A program made the translations under genes and the position numbers. The notes beneath the pieces are model-generated. The model worked only from the letters and a program-made list of their open reading frames with translations, was not told where the DNA came from and made no database searches. Below, in pieces: positions 5,402 to 8,195 of a DNA stretch of 8,195 bases. Source of the DNA: Bacillota bacterium (GTDB lineage Bacteria; Bacillota; Clostridia; Christensenellales; CAG-138); assembly GCA_023435855.1 (NCBI GenBank), contig JAEZLG010000252.1:1-8195 (forward strand), written 5' to 3'. How positions within the stretch are numbered: the first letter of the stretch is position 1; each line of letters starts with the position of its first letter.

Positions 5402-5923
5402 TCACGTTTTTTCTTCTTTCTTCACAGAAAACAATATATGCGGCATATCCATGCCCCAATAATACTTTGTGAAGCGATCGCGCTCCGTCATACCGTTACG
5501 TTTGGCGACGTTTTGCGAGGGGATATTGTTGTCCCGGATGATGGTAAATACCTCGTCAAATTTAAGAACGTTAAAAGCATACTCTTTCGCGGCGCGCGCA
5601 GCCTCAATAGCATAACCCTTGTGCCAATGCGCTTTTTCAAATAGATACCCAATTTCCGGCACTTCCCCCTGCGGTGTAGTTTGCATGGTCACGCCGCATT
5701 GGCCTATCATTTCGCCGCTTTCCTTTAAGACTACCGCCCACAAGCCGAAGCCATAGGTTTGATACCGTTCAAGCTGTCGGTTGAGCCATGCGCGCGTCTC
5801 CTCCTCGCTGAAGGCATGTTCGTAGGCGTACATTACCTCCGCATCCTGCAAAATGCGCCTGAGGGCGGGAAGATCGTTTGCGTCCATTTCTCGCAAAATA
5901 AGGCGTTCTGTTTGCAAAATCAT
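5402..5923 (-). CDS. GNAT family N-acetyltransferase, RimJ/RimL type, coupled to an ABC transporter
   Basis: This 173-residue protein opens with MILQTERLILREMDANDLPAL, the signature start of RimJ/RimL-like (Acetyltransf_3) enzymes. It continues through LWAVVLKESGEMIGQCGV and EIGYLFEKAHWHKGYAIEA (90-108), where HKGYAIEA is the acetyl-CoA loop. It ends with NIPSQNVAKRNGM (133-145), which has the usual Asn-x-x-Ser-x-x-Val-x-x-(K/R)-x-G pattern. The start codon lies 5 nt after the permease stop and no Shine-Dalgarno is visible, which points to translation by coupling or reinitiation. The position suggests it is produced in step with the transporter, perhaps modifying its substrate or protecting the cell from it, but chance operon membership is equally possible. 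The enzyme class is secure; the substrate is unknown. Confidence 0.9.
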   Translation of the reverse strand: MILQTERLILREMDANDLPALRRILQDAEVMYAYEHAFSEEETRAWLNRQLERYQTYGFGLWAVVLKESGEMIGQCGVTMQTTPQGEVPEIGYLFEKAHWHKGYAIEAARAAKEYAFNVLKFDEVFTIIRDNNIPSQNVAKRNGMTERDRFTKYYWGMDMPHILFSVKKEEKT

Positions 5924-5928
5924 AGCTT

Positions 5929-7524
5929 TTATAATTGCGCGAACCGCTTTGAACCGTCCTTTTGCAGCAATACCCCCGTGATGGCTGTAAGTGCGGCAAT
6001 ACCTGCAAGCAAAATATAGCCGTAAAGCGTCGCGTTTTCTTTAACGCCCGTCAACCATACGATAGGAAGAATACCGGCTACCATGCCGATAAGCAGCGTA
6101 ACCATCACCGATGCACCTTGTTTTACAACCTCCGCCTCATTCTGCCAATCGAGTTTGGGGACTAAGAGGTTTACATAAAGCCCCACACGGGCGATGAATA
6201 CCGTGTAAAAAAGCGGCACTGCATACATGAGAACTGCCGTAAGCGCATCTGCCTTAAGTACAAAGTTCAGTACCGTTGCTGCAATAATAGCGGCAGGTGC
6301 CATTACGGTGATGCTCACAAGACATTTTGCGTGGAATAGATCGCGCGTGTTCACGGGGAGCACCTTAAGTTGCCAGAGCTTGTTCCCCTCCATAGAAATA
6401 CTCGCAGGTGTTGTGGCGCTAAGGCATGCAAAAAGCGCAAGCGCAAAGGGCGCGGCGGACTTCATTATATCGGGAAGGCCCGGCATTTCAAGCAGCGCAC
6501 CAAGCTTCTCCTCACCCATAAAGGCGAGCACCACGGAGCCTATCACCACAAGCACTGCACCAAATGCAGTGTTAAATACATAGAGGGTGGATGCAAAATA
6601 GCGTTTGATTTCCTTTATATATAGTGCACGAACAGGCGTTAGCGCATTTTGATGCGCACTCCCCTGCTTATGAACGGCAGTTTTTGCGCGAAGGCTCGTG
6701 TTGAGCCGCTTAAAATTATTCGCCACCACCGCCACAAATACAGCAAACACCGCAGCACTTACTATGGCAAAAAGCAGAAAATCGATTGTACTTGCACCGG
6801 CAACCCCGGCAGCATACCATGTGGCGACCGGGTAGAATCGAGAAACGCTCGCGGTGAGCTCCGCGCTGATGCTTTGAATGTTCTCAACAACCTGCGGTGC
6901 TGCAAACGAGATTGCCATAAAGCCGATGAACACCGTAAACAGCAGTACGAGCGTTATGAGATTGCTGCGCCTAAAACGAGCGCCGATGGATGAGATGAGT
7001 GTACCGACTACCGCTGCGATGGAAAGCGGCAGAAGAGGAACGAAGAACAGAAGCACGAAAAAGCGCGCATAAAAGCCCACGCCCTGCGGTGATAGAATCA
7101 CATACGCAGCACCGGCGGGCAAAATAAGAAAAGACATAAAAAACAGGTTTGCACCGTAAAGCCTTAGGATACGGCTCAAAACAAGCGTTCTTTCCGGGAT
7201 TGGCAGGCTCATCAAAAGCTCGTAGTCACGAAACGTAAACAGTGTTGGTGCCACCTTGGCGACGGTTGTAATAAGCACAGCCACGGATGCTCCCGCGCAG
7301 GCGAGTGCGAGCATGGCATCGAGTGCACCAAGTTGGTTAAGCACATAGCCCATGCCGAAAAACGACGAAAACGACATGCCGAGCATCATCAGTGCCACAA
7401 AAAAGAACAGTATAAACATGCCCATTTTGCGGCTTTTTCGCTTTTGGTCCTTACCGTGCACCATCTCGTTGAAACCGGTAAATCCTAAAAAGGATATTTT
7501 AAGAAGCGCTAAAAGCTTTTTCAC
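5929..7524 (-). CDS. ABC-2-type transporter permease (putative ABC exporter)
   Basis: This 531-residue polytopic membrane protein has roughly twelve hydrophobic segments and is the membrane partner of the ATPase encoded just upstream. It appears to consist of two related halves. FRDYELLMSLPIPERTLVLSR (98-118) in the first half is mirrored by EGNKLWQLKVLPVNTRDL (379-396) in the second, and each half starts with a basic amphipathic segment (1-35; 297-310). Both motifs are typical of a large single-chain exporter permease family in Bacillota. The substrate is not predictable. The start is GTG at 7524, overlapping the ATPase stop by 4 nt (GTGA), with GGAG about 11 nt upstream. This overlap couples subunit synthesis. 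No frameshift is seen. Confidence 0.9.
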   Translation of the reverse strand: MKKLLALLKISFLGFTGFNEMVHGKDQKRKSRKMGMFILFFFVALMMLGMSFSSFFGMGYVLNQLGALDAMLALACAGASVAVLITTVAKVAPTLFTFRDYELLMSLPIPERTLVLSRILRLYGANLFFMSFLILPAGAAYVILSPQGVGFYARFFVLLFFVPLLPLSIAAVVGTLISSIGARFRRSNLITLVLLFTVFIGFMAISFAAPQVVENIQSISAELTASVSRFYPVATWYAAGVAGASTIDFLLFAIVSAAVFAVFVAVVANNFKRLNTSLRAKTAVHKQGSAHQNALTPVRALYIKEIKRYFASTLYVFNTAFGAVLVVIGSVVLAFMGEEKLGALLEMPGLPDIMKSAAPFALALFACLSATTPASISMEGNKLWQLKVLPVNTRDLFHAKCLVSITVMAPAAIIAATVLNFVLKADALTAVLMYAVPLFYTVFIARVGLYVNLLVPKLDWQNEAEVVKQGASVMVTLLIGMVAGILPIVWLTGVKENATLYGYILLAGIAALTAITGVLLQKDGSKRFAQL

Positions 7525-8195
7525 TTTTCAATCAACTCCAAAAATACGTCTTCAAGTGACGCATTGCCCTTGACCGTTTCGATATCCCCATCCGCCACGA
7601 GCGAGCCGTTTTTAATGATGGCGATGTGGTTGCACAGCTTTTCCGCCACGTCGAGCACATGTGTGGAAAAGAAGATTGCACCGCCGCTTTGCGTAAGCTC
7701 GCGCATAATGGTTTTTAAGGTATGCGCTGCAACGGGGTCAAGCCCCACAAAGGGTTCGTCAAGTACCAGTAGCTTTGGTGCGTGCACAAGTGCCGCAATC
7801 AGCGAGGTTTTCTGCTTCATGCCGTGCGAATAACCGGAGATCAGGCCATAAAGGTCGTTTTCCATTTCAAACGCATTTGCGTAGCGTTTAATGCGCTCTT
7901 GACGCTCCTCTTGCCGCACTTGAAAAACATCGGCTATAAAATTAATGTATTGATACCCGGTCAGATGATCGTAAATATCCGGATTGTCGGGTATGAAGGC
8001 GAGCATCCGTTTGCAGGCAACTGGGTCTTCCTTTATAGAAATACCATCAATAAAAATGTCGCCTTCCTCGAAGTTCAATATACCTACCGCACATCGTATG
8101 GCAGTAGTTTTACCCGCACCGTTATGGCCAATGAAGCCATAAATATCCCCGGCGCTGACCTTGAGGTTCAGATCGTTAACCGCAAGCTTTTTGCC
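7521..8195 (-). CDS. ABC transporter ATP-binding protein (5' end outside window)
   Basis: The visible 224 residues are the nucleotide-binding subunit that powers the permease at 5929-7524. The frame is open to the window edge, so the true start lies beyond 8195. Walker A, GHNGAGKTT, is at 8103-8129 (residues 23-31 of the visible part). The Q-loop region reads FIPDNPDIYDHLTG. The signature motif is a variant, GYSHGMKQK (residues 121-129), instead of LSGGQ. Walker B plus D-loop is LLVLDEPFVGLDP (142-154), and the switch His is in FFSTH (179). All catalytic elements are present, so it should be an active ATPase. The SHGMKQK signature is common in drug or bacteriocin exporter-type ATPases of Bacillota paired with ABC-2 permeases. 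Operon order is ATPase, permease, acetyltransferase. Confidence 0.95.
   Translation of the reverse strand, partial: GKKLAVNDLNLKVSAGDIYGFIGHNGAGKTTAIRCAVGILNFEEGDIFIDGISIKEDPVACKRMLAFIPDNPDIYDHLTGYQYINFIADVFQVRQEERQERIKRYANAFEMENDLYGLISGYSHGMKQKTSLIAALVHAPKLLVLDEPFVGLDPVAAHTLKTIMRELTQSGGAIFFSTHVLDVAEKLCNHIAIIKNGSLVADGDIETVKGNASLEDVFLELIEK

Noticed and set aside
7564..7833. Plus-strand open frame opposite the ABC ATPase
   Set aside because: It is a shadow of the ATPase gene, which carries Walker B and signature motifs in this stretch.
1..8195. CRISPR array, tRNA, rRNA or phage genes
   Set aside because: I saw no regularly spaced direct repeats, no cloverleaf or rRNA sequence, and no integrase, transposase or phage structural gene.

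Overview
The window reads as a chromosomal segment of a Gram-positive Bacillota, most likely a member of the Clostridia. The reasons are Shine-Dalgarno sites of the GGAGG type, extended -10 promoters, a lipoprotein signal, short tightly packed operons, moderate GC and many GNAT acetyltransferases. This assignment is an inference from style and family content; no rRNA or species marker is present.

Layout, left to right. Positions 1-337 (minus) are the first 112 codons of phosphoglycerate kinase (pgk), which runs off the left edge. Positions 338-850 hold no convincing gene. This divergent intergenic stretch carries a roughly 325-bp compound palindromic repeat (430-754) with 27-bp terminal inverted repeats and two internal inverted-repeat arms. 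It is flanked by a pgk promoter on one side and a strong extended -10 promoter for the rightward genes on the other. Positions 851-2092 (plus) are a two-gene unit: a predicted lipoprotein with Ig-like (FxLYD-type) regions, then, 3 nt later, a small membrane protein with an HEYGH zinc-metallopeptidase-like motif. Positions 2115-3206 (minus) are a membrane-anchored GGDEF diguanylate cyclase, convergent with the preceding pair.

Positions 3207-3370 hold three consecutive short palindromes. Positions 3371-5284 (minus) are a closely spaced run of four genes: GNAT, GNAT, MazG-like, GNAT in transcription order. A good Rho-independent terminator (5344-5386) separates this run from the upstream operon. 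That operon (5402-8195+, minus) encodes an ABC-transporter ATPase (5' end off the right edge), a large ABC-2-type permease overlapping it by 4 nt (GTGA), and a RimJ/RimL-type GNAT 5 nt downstream of the permease.

How the genes fit together: the ATPase and permease should form one membrane exporter of unknown substrate, with the acetyltransferase translationally coupled to it. The lipoprotein and HEYGH membrane protein are probably co-transcribed envelope proteins. The GNAT/MazG-like run looks like a set of small modification and housecleaning enzymes. The diguanylate cyclase is a stand-alone c-di-GMP signalling gene. Most of the window is ordinary chromosomal content. The most unusual items are the branched palindromic repeat between pgk and the lipoprotein gene, the apparently leaderless start of the lipoprotein gene, and the small uncharacterised HEYGH membrane protein.
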